This document shows positions 1 through 8,701 of a stretch of DNA of 64,000 nt, piece after piece. The translations under genes were made by a program, and so were the position numbers. The notes beneath the pieces are model-generated. The model searched no databases. It was not told the origin of the DNA and saw only the letters and a list, made by a program, of their open reading frames with translations. Position 1 is the first letter of the stretch. Every line of letters starts with the position of its first letter. This stretch comes from Luteimonas huabeiensis HB2 (GTDB taxonomy: Bacteria > Pseudomonadota > Gammaproteobacteria > Xanthomonadales > Xanthomonadaceae). The stretch is taken from the NCBI RefSeq assembly GCF_000559025.1, contig NZ_JAAN01000024.1:1-64000 (forward strand), read 5' to 3'.

Positions 1-30
1 TGCGGCGTGCCCCCATCCGCCTTCGGCACC

Positions 31-144
31 TTCCCCCGCTTGCGGGGGAAGGGAAAGAGAGCATGGCCCCCGCTTGCGGGGGAAGGAAAAACAAGATGCG
101 CCCCCGCTTGCGGGGGAAGGGAAAAACAGAATGCTCCCCGCTCG
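31..144. repeat. 34-bp tandem palindromic intergenic repeat, three copies plus a remnant
   Basis: The 16-bp palindrome CCCCCGCTTGCGGGGG occurs at 33-48, 67-82 and 101-116, an exact 34-bp period. A degenerate fourth half-copy at about 135-144 abuts the stop codon of the autotransporter gene. The linkers (GAAGGGAAAGAGAGCATGG type) are also similar between copies. Each copy could fold as a short hairpin at the 3' end of the leftward transcript. A related cluster lies at 14790-14955. This resembles REP-type extragenic palindromes; no mobilising gene is visible. Confidence 0.8.
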
Positions 145-2994
145 TCAGCGGAAGCCGCGGACGTAGCGCAGCGAGAGCATGCGGTCTTCCCCGCGCGGGC
201 CGAAGCGCTGGTCGTAGCCGAAGCTCACGGTGGCGTCTCGGCCGGCCCAGGCGTCGATGCCGAGGCCGAACAGCCCGCCGGAGCGGCCCGGCTGCAGGCC
301 GCCGAGCGAGGACCAGGCCTCGGCGCCGACGAAGGACGCGTCGAGGTCCAGCCCGTCGGCCGACAGCGTCTGCTGCCACTCGGCGTAGCCGCGCAGCGTC
401 CACAACGCGCCGAGTTCCCAGCCGCCGCGCAGGCCGGCGATGGCCTGGCTGCGGCTCGAGGTCCAGGCGTCGGCGCGCAGGCCGAAGCCCTCGGCGCCCA
501 GCTCCTGGAAACCGTCGCTGTCCAGCCGCGTGTACTCCGCGCCCAGGTAGGGCATGAGGTGCGCATCGGCGCCGATGCCGAGGCGATAGCCGCCCTCGAC
601 CGCGGCGTTGAACACGTCGCCCGAGTAGGCGCTGTGCACGCCGGACCAGCGCGCGCCGGTGAACAGGTCGCGCCGCAGGTCGCGCTCGAAGCGGCCCACG
701 CCGAGCTGCGCGCTCAGGTGCGCATCGCCCAGCGCCTTGCCGGCATACAGCTGCGCCTGCAGCTGGCGGTCGCGGCCGCGATCGCCGCTGCCCTCGCGAC
801 GGCTGTCGGCGTGGACCTCGCCGAAGGCGAAGCCGGCGAGCGTGCCGTCGGCGAGGCGGACGTCCTGGCCGATCATCCAGCCGTCGAGCGCGGACTGCCC
901 GGTGGCGAAACCGCCCTCCCCGCCCGCGCCCAGGCGCCGCTGCCAGCTGCGCGTGGCCTGCGGCCGGTCCAGGGACTCGGCCAGCTGCGAAGAAAGCGCG
1001 CGGCGGCCGATGTCGACGGTGTCGAAGGCGATGCTGGACGCCACCGCGTGCAGTTCGCCGGAGAGGCTCGACAATGCGGTCCGCGCGGCCTCGGCATCCG
1101 GAATCCGCTGGAACTCGCCGGCGGTGCGGATGAAGCCCTCGGCCACCGGGCCCCGGCCCTGGTCGAGCTGATCGTCGATCCGCCGGAACGCGCCTTCGAC
1201 GCGCTCGGCCGCCGCCAGCGAAGCCGGGGTCGCAACGCCCAGCGCCGCCGCGGTGGAGCGCACGTCGAGGCGGACGATGTCGAGCCAGGCGGTCTGCGTG
1301 CCGTAGCGGATCGAACCGTCGAAGAAGATCCGGTTTTCGTCGTAGGTGAGCTGGCTGAAGCGGCCGCTGCGGGTGCCGTCCACGCTCAGGATGTCCTCGC
1401 GCCCGCGGCGCACGTAGCCCGGCCGCACGCCGGCCACGTGCAGGGTGCCGTCGAGGCTGGCGTCGCCCTGTACGTGCAGCAGGCCGTGGCCGATGGTGAC
1501 CGACAGCCGGCCGCTCGCGCCCTGCACGTAGTCGCCGCCGATGGTGAAGCCCTCGCCGGCGTCGAGCGCGAGCGTGCCCTGGTTGGACACGTCGCCGCCG
1601 ACCCGGCCGCCGCCGCCCAGCGTGCCGCCGGCGGCGATGGCGACGTCGGAATTGCGCAGCGTGCCGGTCAGGTGCAGGCTGCCCTGCTCCACCCGCGTCT
1701 GCCCGGAGTAGCTGTTGTCGCCGGAGAGCACCAGCCGGCCGTCGCCGCGCTTGGTCAGCCCGCCGGCGCCGGCGATGTCGTTGGACCACTCCGATTCCAG
1801 GCCGTCGAAGTCCACCGTCACCCGGCCCCAGTCGAAGCGGGCCGGACCCTGGATGGCGCGACCCACGTCGAGCAGGCCGTAGCCGAACACCTCGTCCACG
1901 CCGGGGGCGCCGATGTCGGTGGCGGTGCCGAGCAGGGTCTGGCGGACGAGGTCGTTGTCGAAGTACGGGAACGCTTCCCACACCAGCGCGGCGGCGCCGG
2001 AGACCTGCGGCGCGGCGAACGAGGTGCCGCTCCACTGCCAGTACTCGGGCGCGTCCGGCGCGTCGTCGGTACCGGTCACCACCACGTCGCCGGGCGCGGC
2101 GAGGCAGTAGCTCATGGCGTAGGCGCAGGTGCGCGAGTACTCGGCGAGCTGGGTGGGCGCATCGGTATCCACCGCCACCACCGCCAGCCAGCCGCGCTCC
2201 AGGTCCGCCGCCGGCGTGCTGCCGCCGGGACCCTGCTGGCTGGGCAGACCGGCCATGTCGGTCAGCGCCAGCGCGTCGCCGGGCTCGCGGTTGCCCGCGG
2301 CGAAGACGACCAGACCGCCGTGGTCGACGATGAAGGGCCGGTACTCGGCGGCGATCGGCGCGGTGGCGTTGGCGTCGTCCCAGTACAGGCCGCCCCAGGA
2401 ATTGTTCATCACCCGCACGCCGCGCTGGATCAGATCCTGGTGGACCGGGGCCAGGCCCAGCGCGCCGCCGACGGCGTTGCCGTCGCCGCTGCCGTCGTCG
2501 TCCGGCGGCTCGTCGTTGATGATGCGCGCCGAGACGAGGGTCGCCCCCTGGGCGAGGCCGCCCGGCCACTGCCCGAACGGGGTGCCGGCGATCGTCTGCG
2601 CGACCGCGGTGCCGTGGCCGACCTTGTCGTCGACGCTGAGGTCGTTGCCCTGGCTGCCGATGTAGATCAGGTTCGCGCTCACCCGCCCGCTCAACGCGGG
2701 GTGCTTGCGGTTGACGCCGCTGTCGACCACCCCCACCACCACGCCCTTGCCGGTCAGCCCGGCGTCCAGCGCCGGGTAGGCGTTGGTCAGCTCCAGGTGG
2801 CGGCTGTAGGCGGGGTTCGGCGGCTCGACGACGGTCGGCGGCGGGGACGGCGGCGGCGGGGGAGACGGCGGCGGCGGTTCGGCGCGGTTGCCGCCGCCGC
2901 CCCCGCCGCAGGCCGCCAGCACCGCACTCACGGACCCGGCCAGCAGCGACCGGCGCAGATGGCGCCAGCCGGCGCCGCGCATCGTCTTCGTCAT
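145..2994 (-). CDS. S8 (subtilisin-like) serine protease autotransporter with lipobox
   Basis: A 949-residue surface protease. The catalytic triad of family S8 is visible: Asp91 (VVDSGVN), His127 (GHGTAVA) and Ser325 (GTSFAAP), with oxyanion Asn235 (FAAGN). A passenger-associated repeat follows (GRLVLSGDNSYSGQT), then a beta-helical stretch, then a C-terminal autotransporter beta-barrel of roughly 280 residues ending YVRGFR. The N-terminus has a basic/hydrophobic signal ending VLAAC with Cys29, followed by poly-Gly and a Pro-rich linker, so it reads as a lipoprotein signal, unusual for an autotransporter. The start was chosen at the ATG preceded by GGGAGAAGG six bases upstream; the frame stays open far upstream but that part overlaps the thiolase on the other strand. 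A TATAGA -10-like box lies at 3043-3048 on this strand. The family secretes proteases to the outer surface; the substrate is unknown. Confidence 0.9.
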   Translation of the reverse strand: MTKTMRGAGWRHLRRSLLAGSVSAVLAACGGGGGGNRAEPPPPSPPPPPSPPPTVVEPPNPAYSRHLELTNAYPALDAGLTGKGVVVGVVDSGVNRKHPALSGRVSANLIYIGSQGNDLSVDDKVGHGTAVAQTIAGTPFGQWPGGLAQGATLVSARIINDEPPDDDGSGDGNAVGGALGLAPVHQDLIQRGVRVMNNSWGGLYWDDANATAPIAAEYRPFIVDHGGLVVFAAGNREPGDALALTDMAGLPSQQGPGGSTPAADLERGWLAVVAVDTDAPTQLAEYSRTCAYAMSYCLAAPGDVVVTGTDDAPDAPEYWQWSGTSFAAPQVSGAAALVWEAFPYFDNDLVRQTLLGTATDIGAPGVDEVFGYGLLDVGRAIQGPARFDWGRVTVDFDGLESEWSNDIAGAGGLTKRGDGRLVLSGDNSYSGQTRVEQGSLHLTGTLRNSDVAIAAGGTLGGGGRVGGDVSNQGTLALDAGEGFTIGGDYVQGASGRLSVTIGHGLLHVQGDASLDGTLHVAGVRPGYVRRGREDILSVDGTRSGRFSQLTYDENRIFFDGSIRYGTQTAWLDIVRLDVRSTAAALGVATPASLAAAERVEGAFRRIDDQLDQGRGPVAEGFIRTAGEFQRIPDAEAARTALSSLSGELHAVASSIAFDTVDIGRRALSSQLAESLDRPQATRSWQRRLGAGGEGGFATGQSALDGWMIGQDVRLADGTLAGFAFGEVHADSRREGSGDRGRDRQLQAQLYAGKALGDAHLSAQLGVGRFERDLRRDLFTGARWSGVHSAYSGDVFNAAVEGGYRLGIGADAHLMPYLGAEYTRLDSDGFQELGAEGFGLRADAWTSSRSQAIAGLRGGWELGALWTLRGYAEWQQTLSADGLDLDASFVGAEAWSSLGGLQPGRSGGLFGLGIDAWAGRDATVSFGYDQRFGPRGEDRMLSLRYVRGFR

Positions 2995-3050
2995 GACGTT
3001 CCTTCTCCCTAGAACCCCTCGCGCCCACCGCGCGTCCGGCACTCTATACC

Positions 3051-3074
3051 GGCTGGCGCGCGCGCGCGCCAGCC
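3051..3074. promoter_or_regulatory. 24-bp perfect palindrome between divergent genes
   Basis: GGCTGGCGCGCG followed by its exact reverse complement, centred at 3062/3063, lies between the autotransporter (leftward) and the thiolase (rightward). It covers the position where the -35 of the leftward promoter would fall (TATAGA at 3043-3048 on the minus strand), so a regulator-binding site is plausible. The CG-alternating core could also arise by composition, so function is inferred only. Confidence 0.45.
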
Positions 3075-3107
3075 TCGTGCGCATTCTCGCGCGCTCGGCC
3101 CGGGCGT

Positions 3108-3137
3108 TTGCCGCGCCCCCCGGCGCGGCGGGATAAT
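3108..3137 (+). promoter_or_regulatory. Putative sigma70-type promoter of the thiolase gene
   Basis: TTGCCG at 3108-3113 and GATAAT at 3132-3137 are separated by 18 bp, 43 bp upstream of the ATG at 3181. A GGAG ribosome-binding site sits about six bases before the start. Confidence 0.5.
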
Positions 3138-3180
3138 CGGCGTTCCCGCTGCCCGCCCGGGCCAGACTCCGGAGTCCGCC

Positions 3181-4356
3181 ATGCAAGATGTCGTCATCGT
3201 CGGCGCCAAGCGCACCGCCATCGGTTCCTTCCTCGGCCAGTTCACCGGGGTGCCCACGCCGACGCTGGGCGCGGCCGCCATCCAGGGCGCGCTGGCACAC
3301 GCGGGGCTGGGCGCCGACCAGGTCGATGAGGTGATCCTGGGCTGCGTGCTGCCGGCCGGCCTCGGCCAGGCGCCGGCGCGGCAGGCCTCGCGCGCGGCAG
3401 GCATCCCCGACGCGGCCGGCTGCACGACCGTCAACAAGGTCTGCGGCTCGGGCATGAAGTCGATCATGTTCGGCCACGACCTGATCCGCGCCGGTTCGTC
3501 GTCGGTGGTGGTGGCCGGCGGCATGGAATCGATGACCAACGCGCCGCACCTGCTCAACGGCTCGCGCACCGGCGTGCGCTACGGCAGCGCCGAGTTCCTC
3601 GACCACATGGCCTGGGACGGCCTGACCAACCCCTACGACGGCCTGGCCATGGGCGTGTTCGGCGACCGTACCTGCGAGGCGTACGGCTTCAGCCGCGAGG
3701 ACCTGGACGCGTTCTCGGCCGAGAGCGCGCGCCGCGCCCAGGAGGCGGTGGCGGGCGGCGCGTTCCGCGACGAGGTGGTGCCGGTGACGGTCAAGGGCCG
3801 CAAGGGCGAGACCGTGGTCGATACCGACGAGGAGCCCGGCAAGATCGACCTCGCGCGCATCCCCACCCTGCGCGCCGCGTTCGGCAAGGAGGGCCGGCTG
3901 ACCGCCGCCTCGTCCTCGAAGATCTCCGACGGCGCCGCCGCCACCGTGCTGATGAGCGCCGACGAGGCGGCGCGCCGCGGCCTGGCGCCGCTGGCGCGCA
4001 TCGTCGCCCACGCCGGGCATGCGCAGGCGCCGGAGTGGTTCACTACCGCGCCGGTCGCCGCGATCCGCACCGTGTTGCAGCGCGCGGGCTGGTCGGTGGA
4101 GGACGTCGACCTGTTCGAGGTCAACGAGGCCTTCGCCTGCGTGGCCATGGCGCCGATGAAGGATCTTGGAATCCCCCACCAAAAGCTGAACGTCAACGGC
4201 GGCGCGTGCGCCCTGGGCCACCCGATCGGCGCCTCCGGCGCGCGCCTGGTGGTGACCCTGCTGCACGCCTTGAAAGCGCGCAACCTCCGGCGTGGAATCG
4301 CTTCCCTGTGTATCGGCGGCGGCGAGGCGACGGCGATCGCGGTGGAACTCGCCTAA
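3181..4356 (+). CDS. Acetyl-CoA C-acetyltransferase (thiolase II)
   Basis: A 391-residue thiolase, the usual length of the biosynthetic/degradative acetoacetyl-CoA thiolases (AtoB/PhaA type). The nucleophile Cys88 is in NKVCGSGMKS. The C-terminal catalytic motifs are His347 in GACALGHPIGASGAR and Cys377 in SLCIGGGEA. It condenses two acetyl-CoA or cleaves acetoacetyl-CoA in the cytoplasm. The leucine-degradation genes starting at 5721 release acetoacetate and acetyl-CoA, so this thiolase could complete that pathway once acetoacetate is activated; no CoA-transferase is in the window. It is separated from liuB by two lipoprotein genes with terminators, so it is transcribed separately. The precise chain-length preference cannot be read from sequence. 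Confidence 0.93.
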   Translation: MQDVVIVGAKRTAIGSFLGQFTGVPTPTLGAAAIQGALAHAGLGADQVDEVILGCVLPAGLGQAPARQASRAAGIPDAAGCTTVNKVCGSGMKSIMFGHDLIRAGSSSVVVAGGMESMTNAPHLLNGSRTGVRYGSAEFLDHMAWDGLTNPYDGLAMGVFGDRTCEAYGFSREDLDAFSAESARRAQEAVAGGAFRDEVVPVTVKGRKGETVVDTDEEPGKIDLARIPTLRAAFGKEGRLTAASSSKISDGAAATVLMSADEAARRGLAPLARIVAHAGHAQAPEWFTTAPVAAIRTVLQRAGWSVEDVDLFEVNEAFACVAMAPMKDLGIPHQKLNVNGGACALGHPIGASGARLVVTLLHALKARNLRRGIASLCIGGGEATAIAVELA

Positions 4357-4398
4357 AAGGGGTTAACGAGCTCTTTACGAAAAAAATCAAGCGCCCGC

Positions 4399-4426
4399 TT
4401 GACAGTCTTCTTGGGCTTGTCATGAT
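4399..4426 (+). promoter_or_regulatory. Promoter of the Ala-rich lipoprotein gene
   Basis: A consensus TTGACA at 4399-4404 is followed after 16 bp by CATGAT (4421-4426) with a TGT extended -10 (4418-4420). It lies in an unusually AT-rich patch (a run of A at 4380-4387) about 57 bp upstream of the ATG at 4483. This is among the best promoter matches in the window and suggests strong expression. Confidence 0.7.
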
Positions 4427-4482
4427 GTAGCCCGGCGCGCACTTCTGGCGCGTTTGTTCAACTACGACGAGGAAATACACCG

Positions 4483-4824
4483 ATGTCCATCAACAAGGCT
4501 CTGCTCGCTCTGGCCATGGGCTTCGCCCTGGCCGCGTGCTCGAACCAGGAGTCCGCCCAGGACGCCGCTGCCGACGCCGCCGACGCCGCCGCCGAGGCGC
4601 AGGCCCAGGCCGACGCCGCTGCTGCGCCGCTCGACTCCGCCGCCCAGGAGGCCGCCGACACCGCCGCCGTGGCCGCGGAGACCGCTGCCGCCGCCGCGAG
4701 CGACGCGACCGCCGCTGCGACCGACGAGGCCGCCGACGCCGCTGCCGACGCCGCCGAGGCCGCGGCCGACGTCGCGGAAGACGCCGCCGACAACGCCGAG
4801 CAGGCCGCCGACGAGCAGCCGTAA
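4483..4824 (+). CDS. Small Ala-rich lipoprotein, predicted coiled coil
   Basis: A 113-residue protein with a lipoprotein signal ending LAAC (Cys19). The mature part is almost entirely Ala with Asp/Glu/Gln (repeated AADAA-type units), predicted as one long acidic alpha-helix or coiled coil. It has no enzymatic motif. The composition recalls small abundant outer-membrane lipoproteins such as Lpp and other Ala-rich entericidin-like xanthomonad proteins, but no family can be named with certainty. It has its own strong promoter, a GAGGAAA ribosome-binding site, and a canonical terminator just downstream, so it is a monocistronic and probably highly expressed unit. A similar but distinct lipoprotein follows at 5124. 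Confidence 0.85.
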   Translation: MSINKALLALAMGFALAACSNQESAQDAAADAADAAAEAQAQADAAAAPLDSAAQEAADTAAVAAETAAAAASDATAAATDEAADAAADAAEAAADVAEDAADNAEQAADEQP

Positions 4825-4870
4825 CGGCCATCGCGTCGCGGGCGTTGCGCCCGCGCCGATGTTGCGATGG

Positions 4871-4900
4871 AAACCGCCGCTTTTGCGGCGGTTTCTTTTT
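4871..4900 (+). terminator. Rho-independent terminator
   Basis: A 10-bp perfect stem AAACCGCCGC / GCGGCGGTTT with a TTTT loop is followed by CTTTTT, 46 bp after the stop of the Ala-rich lipoprotein gene. Confidence 0.9.
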
Positions 4901-5123
4901 GTCCGCTCCGGGAGCGGGATACTCGCTGCGGTATTCGACTGGCGAATGGTCCGCGCGCGCGAGCGGTGCGCCGGAGCCGCGACGGACGGGCTGCCTCCCG
5001 CAAGACGCCCGGCGCCCGGCCGGCCCGCGGGTGCGGGACGCGCCCTTCGACGCCTCCTTCACCGCCGCCTGCCAAACTGCGCCGGTCTTGACCACGCCCG
5101 TTCGCGGGCACCTGGAGAAACCG

Positions 5124-5516
5124 ATGAACCAGAAACTGCTCATGCTCGCCGTCGCCTGCACCCTGGCCCTGTCGGCGTGCAATCGCACCGACGATGCCGC
5201 CGCCCGCCAGGATGCCGCCGAGGCCGAGGCCGCCGCCGAACGCGCCGGCGACTCCGCGCGCGATGCGCTGCGCGAGACCGGGCAGGCGATCTCGGCCGGG
5301 GCCGATGCCGCCGCCGCGCGCACCGCCGAGGCGACCGAGGAGGCCCGCGAGGCCGCGCGCCGCGCCGCGGAGCGCAGCGAGGCCGCGGCCCGCGAAGCCG
5401 CCGCCGAGACTTCCGCGGCCGCGGCGAAGGCCGCGCGCAACACCGCGGACGCGCTCGACCGTGCCGCCGAGCGTGCCGACGACACCGCCCAGGATGCGCG
5501 CACCGACGACCACTGA
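5124..5516 (+). CDS. Second small Ala-rich lipoprotein, predicted coiled coil
   Basis: A 130-residue protein. The signal peptide ends LALSAC with Cys19 as lipidated residue. The mature region is rich in Ala, Glu, Arg and Asp with heptad-like spacing and no Pro, so a long mixed-charge helix is likely; it carries more Arg than the acidic paralogue at 4483. The ATG has a GGAG ribosome-binding site seven bases upstream. A perfect hairpin terminator follows. Architecture and neighbourhood suggest a tandem pair of periplasmic helical lipoproteins, possibly envelope spacers; function is not established. Confidence 0.85.
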   Translation: MNQKLLMLAVACTLALSACNRTDDAAARQDAAEAEAAAERAGDSARDALRETGQAISAGADAAAARTAEATEEAREAARRAAERSEAAAREAAAETSAAAAKAARNTADALDRAAERADDTAQDARTDDH

Positions 5517-5540
5517 TCGTTCGCGTCGCGCTCCCACCGA

Positions 5541-5575
5541 AGGCCCGCGCCCGCCGCGGGCCTTCTTGTTTTTCG
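5541..5575 (+). terminator. Rho-independent terminator
   Basis: A perfect 10-bp stem AAGGCCCGCG (5541-5550) / CGCGGGCCTT (5556-5565) with a 5-nt loop is followed by CTTGTTTTT. It ends the second Ala-rich lipoprotein transcript. Confidence 0.85.
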
Positions 5576-5720
5576 CCGCGCCGATCCGGCGGGCCGCTGG
5601 CACGCCGGCGAGGCCCCGGGATCGCGGCGAGCGGTGCGCGGTGCGGTCCCCGGAACGCGCGTCGCCCACGCGCCCGCAGCCGCCCGGGTATCCTGTCGCC
5701 TTTCAGCGCCCTGCCCGCCC

Positions 5721-7328
<1,608 letters not shown>

Positions 7329-7544
7329 GCCGCGCGCCTGCGGCCGCCGTGCAGGCGGCGTGCACGCAGCGCAGCCTGCGGCTCAACAGCCCCGCGTAAG
7401 GCATTGAGCGCAAGGGAGATTCGGTGAGGCCGGTCACAACGGGCCGGACCCATCCGCATGCTAGTCTCGGCCGGCAGATCTCCTGCCGTGGCGCCCTTTC
7501 GCGCTTTCTCGTTCCGCTCAAACGCTCTGCCGAGGAGTCTTACG

Positions 7545-8102
7545 ATGGCCATCTTCACCCCGCCCGGTTCCACGAAGAAAGACACGCCCTCCTTCGCCCA
7601 GGATCCCGCCCCGTCCGTGCGCGACAACCCGCCGCCGGCCCCGCCCGCCGCCGCCGACTTCCGCCCGACCCAGAGCGCACCGCCCGTGCAGGCCCAGCGC
7701 GCGCCCGCCGCGCCCCAGGTCCAGGAATCGCTGATCGCCTCGAACCTGACCATCGAGGGCAAGATCGAGGGCACCGGCCACGTGCGCATCGCCGGCAGGT
7801 TCAAGGGCGACGTCAACGTGCAGGGCGACCTGACCATCGAGCGCGGCGCCAAGCTCAACGGCGGGGTGCGCGCCGACAAGGTGATCGTGGCCGGCGATCT
7901 GGAAGGCAACATCGAGTCCGCGCAGCGCGTCGAGCTGCTGGACAGCGCGGTGCTCAGCGGCGACCTCAAGGCCGGCACCCTGACCGTCGCCTCCGGGTCC
8001 AAGATCCGCGGGCACGTCGAGTGCGGCTGGGAGAGCGCGCCCGCGGCCGCGGAGAAGCCGGCTCGCGCCGCGGCCAAGGCGGACGCCGAACTCGCCTCGT
8101 GA
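7545..8102 (+). CDS. Bactofilin family cytoskeletal protein
   Basis: A 185-residue protein with a disordered Pro/Ala-rich N-terminal tail (about 1-55), a central bactofilin domain (about 60-160) made of short beta-helix rungs such as GKIEGTGHVRIAGRFKGDV and GDLEGNIES, and an Ala/Lys tail. Bactofilins polymerise without nucleotide into filaments that localise cell-wall or polar machinery. The start at MAIFTPPG has a GAGGAG ribosome-binding site seven bases upstream. Its stop overlaps the start of the zinc-ribbon gene (GTGA), so the two are translationally coupled and probably act together. The gene sits inside the leucine-degradation region without metabolic connection. Confidence 0.9.
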   Translation: MAIFTPPGSTKKDTPSFAQDPAPSVRDNPPPAPPAAADFRPTQSAPPVQAQRAPAAPQVQESLIASNLTIEGKIEGTGHVRIAGRFKGDVNVQGDLTIERGAKLNGGVRADKVIVAGDLEGNIESAQRVELLDSAVLSGDLKAGTLTVASGSKIRGHVECGWESAPAAAEKPARAAAKADAELAS

Positions 8103-8473
8103 GCCCTTCCCGGCCCGGCGCGGCGGGCGCGACCCGCACCTGTCCGCACTGCAAGACCACGATCCTGCAGAGCGCGACGATCTGTCCGTCGTGCCGGCAC
8201 TACCTGCGCTTCGACGCGCCCGCCAGCGTGGCGGGCGCGAGCAGCAACGCGCTGCAGGTGGAGGGCACCATCCGCCACCCGGCCGAGGGCGGCGCCTGGG
8301 AGTACGCGGTGGTGCTGGTGATCCGCGACGAGGACGGCAAGGAGATCAATCGCCAGGTGGTGGGCGTGGGCGCGCTGTTCGGCGGCGACGTGCGCACCTT
8401 CAGCCTGACCGTCGAGGTCACCCCGACCCACGACACCCGGCGCCCGCCGAAGCGGCCCGGGCTGCGGCACTGA
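8099..8473 (+). CDS. Zinc-ribbon protein coupled to bactofilin
   Basis: A 124-residue protein starting at a GTG that overlaps the bactofilin stop by four bases. Near the N-terminus CPHCK and CPSC, separated by about 11 residues, form a four-cysteine zinc ribbon. The rest (about 40-110) looks like a compact beta-sandwich: alternating hydrophobic strands such as WEYAVVLVIRDEDG and TFSLTVEVTP. There is no signal peptide, so it is cytoplasmic. I do not recognise a named family; the tight coupling suggests a bactofilin partner. Confidence 0.8.
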   Translation: MSPSRPGAAGATRTCPHCKTTILQSATICPSCRHYLRFDAPASVAGASSNALQVEGTIRHPAEGGAWEYAVVLVIRDEDGKEINRQVVGVGALFGGDVRTFSLTVEVTPTHDTRRPPKRPGLRH

Positions 8474-8701
8474 AGCCCGCTCCGGGACTCCCGCGCCGGC
8501 GGACCGTCCGATGCCCGTCCCTGCCGCCCTCCGCCCGCGCCCGACCTTCGATCCGGGCGCGTCCGCGGCGCGCGGGGCTCGACCGCCCGGCCCCGGGCGA
8601 TCCGGTGGCCACGACGTGCTGGCGACGCTCGGGCCCTGGCCGCGGGCGGCCCGGCCCGCGGCACCGATGCAGCCCGGATCGGTGCGGCCGGGGGATCGCG
8701 C
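8474..8701. other. Intergenic region between convergent genes, with a hairpin
   Basis: These 228 bp separate the rightward zinc-ribbon gene from the leftward efeB. GCACCGAT (8661-8668) and ATCGGTGC (8678-8685) form an 8-bp stem with a 9-nt loop just past the efeB stop; there is no T-run. It could act as a termination or processing hairpin for either strand. No credible gene was seen. Confidence 0.4.

Noticed and set aside
7-3012. A 1001-codon rightward open frame opposite the autotransporter
   Set aside because: It is a high-GC antisense shadow: the product is Ala/Gly/Arg-rich with no motifs, whereas the other strand has a full S8 triad, lipobox and barrel.
3181-4266. Upstream extension of the autotransporter frame to 4266
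   Set aside because: It would cover the thiolase gene on the opposite strand and bury the signal peptide; the ATG at 2994 has a good ribosome-binding site and starts a lipoprotein signal.
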